64,000 nt of DNA from Verrucomicrobium spinosum DSM 4136 = JCM 18804 (GTDB lineage: Bacteria; Verrucomicrobiota; Verrucomicrobiia; Verrucomicrobiales; Verrucomicrobiaceae): positions 6,233,105-6,297,104 of the forward strand of contig NZ_ABIZ01000001.1 of assembly GCF_000172155.1 (NCBI RefSeq), in the 5' to 3' direction. The position numbers and the translations under genes are program-made. The notes under the pieces are model-generated. The model did not search any database, was not told where the DNA came from, and saw only the letters and a program-made list of their open reading frames with translations. Every line of letters begins with the position of its first letter. The first letter of the stretch is position 1. This document shows positions 29,487 to 37,714 of the stretch, in pieces.

Positions 29487-29737
29487 GGCTGCTTCCTACC
29501 AGAAACTCACCCAATGGGAAGCAAAAAAACCTTTCCTACAGAGAGATGGAACGCGCCGCGTGATCGGACATTCGCTGGCATCCTTCAGGCTACATTCATG
29601 ATCCGGGTTTCCGGAGGCATCAGTCGCTATGCTCCCTCAACTGTCCGGCTACTGGCTGCGAGGCCTCCGGCAACAACTCACAGCACGAGAGCCCAAAGCC
29701 TCGCCTCGCAAACGAATCACCGCTTACCTCTTCCCGC

Positions 29738-30529
29738 TCACCATTTACCGGCCTGCCGAACTTCCGACTCCACCACAGCCCACGCATTGTGGTTGTGGAT
29801 GGACTCATAGTTTTCCGCTTCTACACGGAACCAGGTGATACGGGAATCCTCCTTGGCCTTCAAAGCCACGTTTCGAACGAGGTCTTCCACAAACACCGGA
29901 TTGTCATAAGCCCGTTCTGTGACGAGCTTTTCATCTGGACGCTTGAGCACGCTGTAGAGTTCACAGCTCGCACTGGATTCCACCAGCTCGATGAGATCCT
30001 CAATCCAGACCGGTTCGGTAAACCGGACCGAAAAAGTCACCATTCCGCGCTGGTTATGCGCCCCCCGTTCACTGATCGCCTTGGAGCAAGGGCAAAGAGT
30101 GGCCACTGGGACCTCTACCGTGGCCACGAAATCCACGTTCTGCCCTTGGGCATTCACCTGAAAATTCACCCCGTAGTCGAGCAAACCCTCTGCCCCGGTG
30201 GCAGGTGCCTTCTTGGTGCGGAAATACGGGAATTTGAACTCCACATGCGCCTTCTCTGCGTGAAGTTTTGCCAGAAGCTCTCTGGGCATCCCTGCAATGT
30301 CTGAGACGGTCAGCACGTGCCCGTGAGCGTGCAGCACCTCCACAAACCGACTCATGTGGGTACCCTTGAAATGGTGGGGCAGATCCACCGCCAGGGAGAC
30401 GACAGCCACTGTGCTCTGCTCCGCGTGATCACGGTCCCGAATCTTCAGTGGAAACCTGAGGTTCTTGACGCCGACACGATCAATGGGAATCCCCCGAACG
30501 TCGCGTTGGTTTTGGGTGTCGTGCAGCAT
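29738..30529 (-). CDS. folE2: GTP cyclohydrolase FolE2
   Basis: This 263-residue FolE2 (COG1469) converts GTP to 7,8-dihydroneopterin triphosphate, the first step of folate and of queuosine synthesis. Landmarks are DVRGIPIDRVGVKNLRFPL, GTHMSRFVEVL, the metal-site cysteine in PVATLCPCSKAIS (about 147), ERGAHNQRG and SRITWFRVEAENYESIHNHNAWA. ATG at 30529 is used; an upstream TTG adds four residues. The queC/queF pair in the same window would use its product through QueD, which is not seen here. Confidence 0.95.
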   Translation of the reverse strand: MLHDTQNQRDVRGIPIDRVGVKNLRFPLKIRDRDHAEQSTVAVVSLAVDLPHHFKGTHMSRFVEVLHAHGHVLTVSDIAGMPRELLAKLHAEKAHVEFKFPYFRTKKAPATGAEGLLDYGVNFQVNAQGQNVDFVATVEVPVATLCPCSKAISERGAHNQRGMVTFSVRFTEPVWIEDLIELVESSASCELYSVLKRPDEKLVTERAYDNPVFVEDLVRNVALKAKEDSRITWFRVEAENYESIHNHNAWAVVESEVRQAGKW

Positions 30530-30580
30530 GGTCAGAGGCAAGCGAGAGGAAACGACACCACGACCGTCGTGGCATCAGAA

Positions 30581-30617
30581 CAAAAAACGCTCCAGCCGCC
30601 AAGCCGGAACGTTTTTC
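30581..30617 (-). terminator. Bidirectional terminator between folE2 and rpsR
   Basis: AACGCTCCAGC (30586-30596) pairs imperfectly (9 of 11) with GCCGGAACGTT (30603-30613). A run of A on the left (T on the minus strand) and five T on the right follow the stem, so it can end transcription in both directions. It lies about 33 bases after the rpsR stop. Confidence 0.7.
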
Positions 30618-30649
30618 TTGAAAAAGAAACCGTGACGGGAAATTCCCGA

Positions 30650-30889
30650 TCAGGGCATGAGATTCAGGGAGCGGGCGCGCTTGATTTCGCGGGTGATGGT
30701 GCGGTGCACGTAGGCGGACACACCGGTCACACGACGAGGAAGGATTTTGCCGGTCTCAGTGGCGAACTTGGCAAGAATCTCAGGATGCTTGTAGTTCAGC
30801 TTGTCCATCGGGATGTCCATCCGGCGGCGCGGGAGCTTGCGGTTGGCGCGGCGGAAGGCGGAGAGACGTTCGCGGGTCTTGGGTTGCAT
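30650..30889 (-). CDS. rpsR: Small ribosomal subunit protein bS18
   Basis: This 79-residue basic protein carries the bS18 core: DYKxxxxL appears as MDKLNYKHPEILAKFATETGKILPRRVTGVSA, followed by HRTITREIKRARSLNLMP. It binds 16S rRNA with bS6 in the platform of the small subunit. It is last in the unit after the DksA-like gene and rpmG. Confidence 0.97.
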   Translation of the reverse strand: MQPKTRERLSAFRRANRKLPRRRMDIPMDKLNYKHPEILAKFATETGKILPRRVTGVSAYVHRTITREIKRARSLNLMP

Positions 30890-30919
30890 AGCAGTGGTCT
30901 GGGCAGAGCGGCGTTCAGC

Positions 30920-31093
30920 TTAGCGAATTTCGCGGTGAAGCGTCCTGCGCTTGAGGAAGTGGTTGAACTTGACCTTTTCCAAACGGCCAGGCGTGCGCAC
31001 GCTCTTTTTGTTGCGCGTGGTCACGTAGCGTGAGGTCGGCATTCCTGCCGCCTTGGCTTCGGTGCATTCGAGGATGATGATGTCGCGGGGCAT
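30920..31093 (-). CDS. rpmG: Large ribosomal subunit protein bL33
   Basis: This short gene of 57 codons encodes MPRDIIILECTEAKAAGMPT, then SRYVTTRNKKSVRTPGRLE and KVKFNHFLKRRTLHREIR. It matches bL33 by PRDII(I)LECTE, a TSRYxTTxNKK core and the KKFNP-like KFNHFLKRR end. Only one cysteine (Cys10) is present, so it is the zinc-free form. It starts 20 bases after the DksA-like gene and ends 30 bases before rpsR. Confidence 0.95.
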   Translation of the reverse strand: MPRDIIILECTEAKAAGMPTSRYVTTRNKKSVRTPGRLEKVKFNHFLKRRTLHREIR

Positions 31094-31113
31094 AAACGGG
31101 GCGCTAAATTGTC

Positions 31114-32208
31114 CTACTCCTTCATGAAGTCAAGCGAGGATTCGTTCTGATTGTTGTTTGCGGGACGATCTTCGTCCTCGCCGTCCTCACCTTCTTCCCC
31201 GTCTTCCTCAAGTCCGAAGACCGAGCGGACAGGCGCGCGACGGAGGCGGCCACCCATCTGGTCGCGCTCAATCTGCTCCTGCATCTCCCGGGTGTAGCGG
31301 GCGTATGGCAGGGCCTCAAGGCGCTCGTCGTTGATCTTCTCGCCGGAAAGTTCGCAGACGCCATAGACACCCTGGCCCACGCGGTCGAGCGCTTCGTTGA
31401 TTTCGTAAAGTGCGTCCTGTTCCTTGCTGAGCATGCTCAGGGCGAAGTCGCGGTCATAGGCATCACTGCCCGCATCGGCCATGTGCATGCCCCCCACGGA
31501 AGCCTCGCTACCCTCAGGGCGGTTCCGGAGGCTGTCCTTGGCCACGATGTCCATGGATTCCAGCAGAGCGCTGCGCAACTCGATGAGACGCTGCTGCTGT
31601 TTTTTGATGAAAGGAGGAAGCTTGGTTGGGTTGTAGGCCTGCTTGATCACCACTTCGGGAGCGGAGTCCAGGATGGGCTTTTTGATCTTCGGGGGGGGCA
31701 CAGGCTTGCTGGGCGGAGCAGGAGCCGTCAACGGAGTATTGGACTTCGTCGCGGTCTTCGGCTTGGCCGCCTTGGGGGCAGGTGAGGCTTCTTCCTTCGG
31801 AGCGGGAGCTTCAGCCTTGGCCTTCGTTGCTTTGGGGGCGGGAGCGGGCGCGTCTTCGGCAACGCCCTCTGCTTTCACTGCGGCTTTTTTCTCAGGGGCC
31901 TTGGCATCCTTGGCCTTAGAGGTTGTGGCGGTGGCTTTTTCGGTTGTAGGGGTCGCTGATTTTTTCACGCTGGAAGGAACTGGGGTGCCCGCTGCTGAAG
32001 GGGTCGGATTGGCCTTGGGGTCAGCGGGTTTCTTGGATGGTTGAGGGGCAGGAGTGCCCTTGGATGCAGCCGGTGCACTCTTCTTTTTCTCAGGCGGCGC
32101 TTTGACACCGGTTTCCTGCTTTTTGTTCGTTGCGACTTTGGGGGCAGGGGCTGACTTGGCCCCATTCTTGGCGTCCGCCGCGGTGTTTTTCGAAGGTTTC
32201 GTGGCCAT
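31114..32208 (-). CDS. DksA/TraR-like protein with degenerate zinc finger and long Lys/Ala/Pro tail
   Basis: ATG at 32208 gives 364 residues. The first about 190 residues are low complexity, built of Lys, Ala, Pro, Thr and Glu (KPSKNTAADAKNGAKSAPAP and similar), and very basic. From about residue 195 a coiled-coil hairpin (IKKQQQRLIELRSALLESMDIV, FALSMLSKEQDALYEINEALDRV) leads to YGVCELSGEKINDERLEALPYARYT, the DksA/TraR zinc-finger region. Only one of the four zinc cysteines (Cys-x2-Cys to Cys-x2-Ser; second pair lost) remains. The end is acidic and Asp/Glu/Asn-rich. DksA-type proteins tune RNA polymerase on rRNA promoters. Its place ahead of bL33 and bS18 fits growth control. It is probably DksA-like, but loss of the zinc site makes this uncertain. 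Confidence 0.82.
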   Translation of the reverse strand: MATKPSKNTAADAKNGAKSAPAPKVATNKKQETGVKAPPEKKKSAPAASKGTPAPQPSKKPADPKANPTPSAAGTPVPSSVKKSATPTTEKATATTSKAKDAKAPEKKAAVKAEGVAEDAPAPAPKATKAKAEAPAPKEEASPAPKAAKPKTATKSNTPLTAPAPPSKPVPPPKIKKPILDSAPEVVIKQAYNPTKLPPFIKKQQQRLIELRSALLESMDIVAKDSLRNRPEGSEASVGGMHMADAGSDAYDRDFALSMLSKEQDALYEINEALDRVGQGVYGVCELSGEKINDERLEALPYARYTREMQEQIERDQMGGRLRRAPVRSVFGLEEDGEEGEDGEDEDRPANNNQNESSLDFMKE

Positions 32209-32301
32209 GGCAGTGAGGAATGAAGTGCGCAAGCCGGGAGCCTGCACTCTCTCCAAACGACCTTTGTATCCAAACACGGGCCGCTGAAAAAAGTGGCGCG
32301 G

Positions 32302-32329
32302 ATTGTAACGGCTCTTGACGCCGGTGCAA
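32302..32329 (-). promoter_or_regulatory. Candidate sigma-70 promoter for the DksA-like/rpmG/rpsR unit
   Basis: On the minus strand TTGCAC (32324-32329) is 16 bases from TACAAT (32302-32307). The -10 to start-codon distance of about 95 bases leaves an untranslated leader of about 85 bases. Both hexamers match the sigma-70 consensus at four or five of six positions. Confidence 0.5.
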
Positions 32330-32662
32330 GCTATTTAAATTATACGCCCTCAGCGCCATGAGAGGTTTTGTTTTTTGCAATGCCGCCGCCCAACAGCCCC
32401 CTGAAGGGACTCCTGGAGTGTCCCAAAGCGCCTGATGCGGGCAAAATGAGGGACTGTCCGGCAGGATGGAAGCATGGAAACCGCTGCTGTGGGGTGCCCG
32501 GGTCCGCGTCTTTCATGTTGGCCGACCTGATCCGATCCACCTCCCCAAGCAGGACATGATAAACAGTCTCCATGTCGTCGCTCAAAGACTCCGCTCCTGC
32601 TCCCACTTGGCCACCTAGTTCTTTGTTGAAATCCGCCCATTCCCCTGCTTAACACTGCAAGT
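32330..32662. other. Intergenic region before the ArsR-type gene
   Basis: These 333 bases lie between the candidate DksA-like promoter and the ArsR-type gene. Short open frames on both strands have no ribosome binding site or family similarity. No hairpin, repeat or RNA gene was recognised. Confidence 0.5.
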
Positions 32663-32968
32663 GTGAAGATATTCGAATGCATCCACGCACTGAAGGCCCT
32701 GGGCGAGGAAACGCGCATTCGCATCGTGCAGATGCTGCTCGAGAAAGAACGCAGTGTGAACGAGATCGCTGAGACACTGGCCATCACGCAGTACAACGTC
32801 TCCAAGCATCTCCGCGTGCTGCGCGAAGCAGGCTTGCTGGAAATCAAGAAAGAGGGGCAGCAACGCTTCTACTCACTGGCGGAAGACTTCCAATCCCACC
32901 TCTCCAAAAACGACAACGTCCTGGATTTGGGTTGCTGCACCTTCCGCTTCGACAAAACAGCAAAATAA
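32663..32968 (+). CDS. ArsR-family winged-helix transcriptional regulator
   Basis: This 101-residue regulator starts at GTG. The winged HTH spans residues about 10-75: ALKALGEETRIRIVQMLLEKERSVNEIAETLAITQYNVSKHLRVLREAGLLEIKKEGQQRFYSL, an ArsR/SmtB fold. Residues CC near the C-terminus (LGCCTFRF) could bind a ligand, but the classic ELCVCD metal motif of ArsR is absent. It lies 78 bases upstream of pstS on the same strand. A palindrome between them is a plausible operator, so it may regulate the phosphate transport operon. It is presumably a repressor, but the signal is unknown. Confidence 0.88.
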   Translation: MKIFECIHALKALGEETRIRIVQMLLEKERSVNEIAETLAITQYNVSKHLRVLREAGLLEIKKEGQQRFYSLAEDFQSHLSKNDNVLDLGCCTFRFDKTAK

Positions 32969-33003
32969 TCTGCCAGCCACCGGATGGACGGAAGTTGCGC
33001 TAT

Positions 33004-33025
33004 TTCGCTTGCCACCAAAAGCGAA
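33004..33025. promoter_or_regulatory. Palindrome upstream of pstS, candidate operator
   Basis: TTCGCTT at 33004-33010 and AAGCGAA at 33019-33025 form a perfect 7-bp inverted repeat with an 8-base spacer, in the gap between the ArsR-type gene and pstS (ATG 33047). Its size and position suit an ArsR-type dimer, but binding has not been shown. Confidence 0.5.
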
Positions 33026-33046
33026 TATATGCTCAATTGCGCACTC

Positions 33047-33907
33047 ATGAAAATTTTCTCACTCCTGACTGCACTAGCCATTGCGGGATCTTTCGTCTCC
33101 ACGGCCGCGGCAGACACCCTCAAGATCAACGGCTCCACCACCGTGAATCCAGTGGTGGCAGAAGCCGCTGAGATTCTGCGCGCCGAGAACCAGCTGGACA
33201 TTCAAGTGGACACCCAGGGAGGCAGCGCAGGCGGCATTTCCATGCTGGCAGACGGCCTCGTGCAACTGGGGATGATTTCCAAACACATCAGTGACGACGA
33301 CAAGGCCAAGCATCCAAAGGTGAATTTCGTGGAGAACACCATCGGTGTGGACTCCGTGGCCATCATCGTCTCCAAAGACGTGTGGGACAACGGGGTGCGC
33401 GCCCTGTCCAAACAACAGCTCCAGGACATCTACGAAGGCAAGATCACGAACTGGAACCAGTTGGGTGGAGCCAAGTCCCAGCGCATCGCCTTCTTCAACA
33501 AAGAGCCAGGTCGCGGCACATGGGAGGTGTTTGTCCATTGGGTCTATGGCAGCCCCAAAGCGGCCCCGCAAGTGAGCTTCCCCGAAGTGGGCGGCAATGA
33601 AGAGACCCGCAACAAGGTTGCCAGCACTCGCGGCGCGATGTCGCAGCTTTCCGCCTCATGGGCTGACGGCCAGAAAGTCTTCGCCCTGGCCATGGTGCTG
33701 GAGGATGGCCGCAAGGTGGAGCCCACCAACGACAACATCGCCAACAAAACCTACCCGCTCAGCCGCCCGCTGACGGTTCTCTCCAACGGTCCGGTCACAG
33801 GTACTGCCAAGACCATGCTGGACTTCCTCCTGAGCGACCGCGGTCAGGCTCTCCTTCCCAAACACGGCTACATGAATCTCAAGGCAGTAGGCGGGCAGAA
33901 ATACTGA
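33047..33907 (+). CDS. pstS: Phosphate ABC transporter substrate-binding protein PstS
   Basis: ATG at 33047 gives 286 residues. The signal peptide MKIFSLLTALAIAGSFVSTAAA is followed by LKINGSTTVNPVVAEAAEIL, the PstS-type phosphate-binding start (Ser/Thr-rich loop). Other typical parts are DTQGGSAGGISMLADGLVQLGMISKHIS, FFNKEPGRGTWEVF and YPLSRPLTVLSNGPVTGTAK. It delivers phosphate to the PstCAB membrane complex. It is first of pstSCAB, with a 109-base gap before pstC. Confidence 0.94.
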   Translation: MKIFSLLTALAIAGSFVSTAAADTLKINGSTTVNPVVAEAAEILRAENQLDIQVDTQGGSAGGISMLADGLVQLGMISKHISDDDKAKHPKVNFVENTIGVDSVAIIVSKDVWDNGVRALSKQQLQDIYEGKITNWNQLGGAKSQRIAFFNKEPGRGTWEVFVHWVYGSPKAAPQVSFPEVGGNEETRNKVASTRGAMSQLSASWADGQKVFALAMVLEDGRKVEPTNDNIANKTYPLSRPLTVLSNGPVTGTAKTMLDFLLSDRGQALLPKHGYMNLKAVGGQKY

Positions 33908-34016
33908 ACCATCCGGCTGTAAGCTTCCAGGTCTCAGCCCGCCATCGCCCTTTCACATTCCCACGTCCGCCGTGAGACCCTCGTCGGACTTTGCGCAGAC
34001 ACGGATAGCACCACTC

Positions 34017-34886
34017 ATGACAAAAACGCTCAGCTGGATTTTCAGCCACCTGGCCATCGCCACCATGGGGCTGCTCCTGGGCATCTTCATCTGGCAGAGC
34101 GCGCCCGTCTGGAAGCATGAAGGATGGGGCTACGTGCTAGAGAAAAAGTGGTACTTCCGCCAGCACGAGTTCGGCGCGCTGCCCATGGTGTACGGCACCT
34201 TGGTCGTCTCGTTCATCGCCCTGGTCCTCGCCGTTCCGGTCGGCTGGGGAGCAGCGATCTTCATTTCAGAATACCTGCCCCGCCGCCTCCGCATGGCGGC
34301 AAAGGTCCTGATCGAACTCCTCGCCGGCGTTCCTGGAGTCATCTATGGTCTGCTTGGCATCCTGCTGCTGCGCGACTGGGTGTATGACAGCTTTGAAAAA
34401 TTTGAGCCTCTGAGCGGCGATACGTTGCTGACAGCTGGCATCCTCCTTGCCGTGATGATCCTGCCCACAGTGGTGACGCTCAGTGACGACGCCTTGAGGA
34501 GCATCCCCTCCACCCAGAGACTGGCGGCCCGGGGCCTGGGTCTGACGCGAGCCGAATCGATCCTTTTCATCGTCGTACCGCAAGCAAGACGTGGCCTCGG
34601 TGCCTCCGTGCTCTTGGCCTTGGGACGGGCCATGGGCGAAACCACCGCCGTCTTTCTCGTGGTGGGACGGCAGGACAACAACCTGCCGGACAACTGGCTC
34701 TCCCTCCGCGCCTGGCTGGACTCTGGCCAGACCATCACCAGCAAGCTGGTGAGCTCTGAGACCAACATTGCCTATGGCGACGCGATCCACTGGGGTGCCA
34801 TCGTGGGGCTGGGCCTCATCCTGCTGGTCATGACAGGTGCCGCCACCCTGGTGGGAACCGCCTTCGCCCGCAAACCTCATGCGTAA
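34017..34886 (+). CDS. pstC: Phosphate ABC transporter permease PstC
   Basis: ATG at 34017 gives 289 residues with a first membrane segment at about 7-25 (FSHLAIATMGLLLGIFIW) and several later ones. The family motif is VPVGWGAAIFISEYLPRRLRMAAKVLIELLAGVPGVIYGLLGILLL. The cytoplasmic EAA loop is AARGLGLTRAESILFIVVPQARRGLGASVLLALGRAMGETTAVFLVVG. It overlaps pstA by eight bases, so the two are co-translated. Confidence 0.95.
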   Translation: MTKTLSWIFSHLAIATMGLLLGIFIWQSAPVWKHEGWGYVLEKKWYFRQHEFGALPMVYGTLVVSFIALVLAVPVGWGAAIFISEYLPRRLRMAAKVLIELLAGVPGVIYGLLGILLLRDWVYDSFEKFEPLSGDTLLTAGILLAVMILPTVVTLSDDALRSIPSTQRLAARGLGLTRAESILFIVVPQARRGLGASVLLALGRAMGETTAVFLVVGRQDNNLPDNWLSLRAWLDSGQTITSKLVSSETNIAYGDAIHWGAIVGLGLILLVMTGAATLVGTAFARKPHA

Positions 34887-35730
34887 GCTCCTCGATGCTG
34901 CGACAGCCCTGGTCGCCTTTGCCTGCGCCCTGCTGGCCCTGGCCCTTTTGGGCGGACTGGTTTACCTGATCGTTCAGAAAGGTGGCCCCGCCATTTCCTG
35001 GGGCTTCTTCACCGAGCAGATCCGCCTCGTGGGCGCTGCGGGCGGCATCTTCTGGAACCTCATCGGCACCCTCATCCTCCTGCTGACCGCCTTCCTGGCC
35101 AGCGCCCCCATTGCCATTGCGCTGGCGTTGATGGAACGCGTCTGGCTGAACGGCGACACCAGCCGCCGCATCCTGACGACCGGGCTCTATGCCATCAATG
35201 GTGTGCCCAGCATCGTGTTCGGCATCTTTGGTTTTATCGTGCTGGTGCAGTGGTGTGGGTGGGGCAAGTCCTGGCTCGCCGGCGGACTCATCCTGGCCAT
35301 GGTCATTCTCCCCACCGTCACCGTGGCGCTGGTGGAGAGGCTCAAAGCCATCCCCATGAAGTATGTGGAGGCCGCCGCTGGCCTGGGGCTCTCCCGCGCT
35401 CAGATCGTCTGGGCGGTGCTCCTCCCTCAATCCTGGGGTGGCCTGATCACGGGCAGCTTGCTGGGCCTGGCCCGCGCTGCGGGGGAAGTCGCCCCCATCA
35501 TGTTCACGGCAACGATCTTCGCCGGAGCCACAATGCCCCAGGCGATCAAGGAAAGCCCGGTGCTCTCGCTCCCCTATCACATCTTCATCCTCGCTCAGGA
35601 CTCGTTTGACCCCGGCGTCGGCTCCAAGCTCTGGGGCTCTGCCCTCGTTCTCCTTGGCCTTGTATTTTCCCTCAGTCTCGCCGCCCTGCCCACCCGCTTG
35701 CGGATTCACGAAGAAGCCCATCATGGATAA
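34879..35730 (+). CDS. pstA: Phosphate ABC transporter permease PstA
   Basis: ATG at 34879 gives 283 residues. It overlaps pstC by eight bases and the following pstB by eight. Motifs are SAPIAIALALMERVWLN, TGLYAINGVPSIVFGIFGFI and the EAA loop AAAGLGLSRAQIVWAVLLPQSWGGLITGSLLGLARAAGEVAPIMFTATIF. It forms the membrane channel with PstC. Confidence 0.95.
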   Translation: MRKLLDAATALVAFACALLALALLGGLVYLIVQKGGPAISWGFFTEQIRLVGAAGGIFWNLIGTLILLLTAFLASAPIAIALALMERVWLNGDTSRRILTTGLYAINGVPSIVFGIFGFIVLVQWCGWGKSWLAGGLILAMVILPTVTVALVERLKAIPMKYVEAAAGLGLSRAQIVWAVLLPQSWGGLITGSLLGLARAAGEVAPIMFTATIFAGATMPQAIKESPVLSLPYHIFILAQDSFDPGVGSKLWGSALVLLGLVFSLSLAALPTRLRIHEEAHHG

Positions 35731-36493
35731 GCGCCCCCACATCCTCCAAACGTTCGCGCTCTCCGTCACTGCCAACCGCCGGGCGCTGGTTCGAGATGTT
35801 TCCATCAACATTGCGGAGCACCAGGCGTTCGGGCTCATCGGTCCCTCTGGCGCTGGCAAGAGCACCCTGCTGCGCGCGCTGAACCGGCTCACCGACCTTG
35901 TCCCCGGATTGAATGTCACGGGAGATGTCCAGCTGCACGGCCAGTCGATCTTCAACTCCAGCATGGATGCAAACGCCCTCCGCGCCCGCGTGGGCATGCT
36001 CTTCCAGCAGCCGGTCGTGTTCCCCGCATCCATCGTGGACAACGTCCTCTTTGGTGCGAGACGCCTACAGAGCCTCAGCAAATCTGCCAAGGCAGAGCTG
36101 GCAGAATCCGCGCTTCAAGAGGCTGCACTGTGGAGCGAGGTTAAAGATCGCCTCAAATCCCCGGCCTCACAACTCTCCGTGGGCCAGCAACAACGCCTCT
36201 GCCTGGCGCGCACGCTCGCCACCAAGCCAGAGGTGATCCTCATGGATGAACCCACCAGTGCCCTGGATCCCCGAAGCACCGAGGCCATTGAAACCCTCAT
36301 AAAAAGGCTCAAGTCCCGCCACACCATCGTGCTGGTGACGCACAACCTCCGCCAGGCGCGCAATGTCGCCGATCACCTCGCTTTCATCGGAGTCCGCGAT
36401 GGTGTTGGGCAGTTGTTGTGCTCCGGCAGCGTGGACTCCGTGCTGGGCCGCACGGATGTGGCCGAGATGGACGAATACGTGTGTTGCCAGTGA
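35723..36493 (+). CDS. pstB: Phosphate ABC transporter ATP-binding protein PstB
   Basis: ATG at 35723 gives 256 residues. Walker A is GPSGAGKSTLLRAL, the signature is LSVGQQQRLCLARTLATKPEVILMDEPTSALDP, and the H-loop is HTIVLVTHNLRQARNVADHLAFIGV. GLIGPSGAGKSTLLRALNRL matches PstB in particular. The gene overlaps pstA by eight bases. A phoU gene, usually after pstB, is not found: thiH follows on the opposite strand. Confidence 0.95.
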   Translation: MDKRPHILQTFALSVTANRRALVRDVSINIAEHQAFGLIGPSGAGKSTLLRALNRLTDLVPGLNVTGDVQLHGQSIFNSSMDANALRARVGMLFQQPVVFPASIVDNVLFGARRLQSLSKSAKAELAESALQEAALWSEVKDRLKSPASQLSVGQQQRLCLARTLATKPEVILMDEPTSALDPRSTEAIETLIKRLKSRHTIVLVTHNLRQARNVADHLAFIGVRDGVGQLLCSGSVDSVLGRTDVAEMDEYVCCQ

Positions 36494-36544
36494 GAGGGAG
36501 AGGGACGAGGGAAAAGCCAGGCTCCTGAGATCCCTCCTTCGTGG

Positions 36545-37666
36545 TCAGTTGCTGAGGATTGCTTCATCCCAGTCTTTCCAAACAGGATCAAATCCCCGCT
36601 TGGAGAGCACCGCAGCAATCTCCTCGGGGCTGCGATGGTCGGAGATGTCAAACTGTCCCGTGGCTTCGTCTTCGGGCTTGTGTTCGGCCAGCTCCACCCG
36701 TCGACCGCGCACGGTGAGGTGCAGATCTTCCCGCCCCTGACCGGTGTAACCGCCGGGCTCGGTATGACTGCCAGCGCTCATCGTGGTGATGCCGATGGGG
36801 ATCAAAGCGTCGCGCAAGGCCGCAGACTCCCGCGTGCTCATAACGATGCCCACCTGTGGGAAACACAAGCGGAAGGCGCAGAGCAGTTGGATGAAGCGGG
36901 CATCATCCACGGGATACTTCGGCTGGAATCCACCGGCGGCGGGACGCAATCTCGGAAACGCGATGGTGTACGAGGCCTTCCAACCGTGATTCTGCATGTA
37001 CTCCAGATGGGCGGCCAGCCCGAGAGCTTCCGTCTTCCAATCCGCCAGGCCCAACAAGGCTCCCAGGCCCATGCGGCGGAACCCGCCAGCGTAGCCGCGC
37101 TCCGGGCACTCCAGACGCCAGTCGAAATCCCGCTTGGGGCCCATCGTGTGGTACTCCTGATAAGCCGTACGGTCGTAGGTCTCCTGATACACCACGAGAC
37201 CTTCCGCCCCCTCATGCACCATGCGCGCATATTCAGGCTGTTCCATGGGACCTACTTCGATACCGATGGTCGGCACAAAGGGCTTCAGCACCCGGATGCA
37301 CTCCTCAAGATACCCGTTGGAAACAAACTTGGGATGCTCCCCTGCGACCAGCAGGATGTGGCGGAAGCCCAGCCCAGTGAGGTGTTTGGCCTCTTTGATC
37401 ACCTGGTCCATTGTGAGCGTGACCCGGAAGATCGGATTATCACGGGAGAACCCGCAATAGGCGCAGTTGTTGACGCACTCGTTGGAGAGATAGAGCGGCG
37501 CAAACAACCGCATCGTCCGGCCGAAATGCTGACGCGTCAGAGCAGCAGCCTCTGCCGCCATGGCCTCAAGCTGCCGGGGTGACTTGGGTTCCAGCAGGCT
37601 CAGCAACTTGCGCAGCAGCGGCGATTTCCGCTCAGGCAGCGCATTGAACGTTTCAACAAATGACAC
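36545..37666 (-). CDS. thiH: 2-iminoacetate synthase ThiH
   Basis: This 373-residue radical SAM enzyme cleaves tyrosine to 2-iminoacetate for thiamine thiazole synthesis. The [4Fe-4S] motif is SNECVNNCAYCGF (Cys-x3-Cys-x2-Cys). Family landmarks are GFRHILLVAGEHPKFVSN, VYQETYDRTAYQEYHTMGPKRDFDWRLECPERGYAGGFRRMGLGALLGL and AGSHTEPGGYTG. The length matches ThiH. Its thiazole synthase partner ThiG is not in the window. It lies 48 bases after pheA on the same strand. Confidence 0.95.
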   Translation of the reverse strand: MSFVETFNALPERKSPLLRKLLSLLEPKSPRQLEAMAAEAAALTRQHFGRTMRLFAPLYLSNECVNNCAYCGFSRDNPIFRVTLTMDQVIKEAKHLTGLGFRHILLVAGEHPKFVSNGYLEECIRVLKPFVPTIGIEVGPMEQPEYARMVHEGAEGLVVYQETYDRTAYQEYHTMGPKRDFDWRLECPERGYAGGFRRMGLGALLGLADWKTEALGLAAHLEYMQNHGWKASYTIAFPRLRPAAGGFQPKYPVDDARFIQLLCAFRLCFPQVGIVMSTRESAALRDALIPIGITTMSAGSHTEPGGYTGQGREDLHLTVRGRRVELAEHKPEDEATGQFDISDHRSPEEIAAVLSKRGFDPVWKDWDEAILSN

Positions 37667-37714
37667 AGGACGGGGAGATGGAGAAAGGATGAAAACTGGG
37701 GCGGGTAATGGCGC

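Noticed and set aside
34887-36544. phoU next to pstB
   Set aside because: Looked for after pstB, but the next gene is thiH on the opposite strand and no PhoU-like frame is found in the window.
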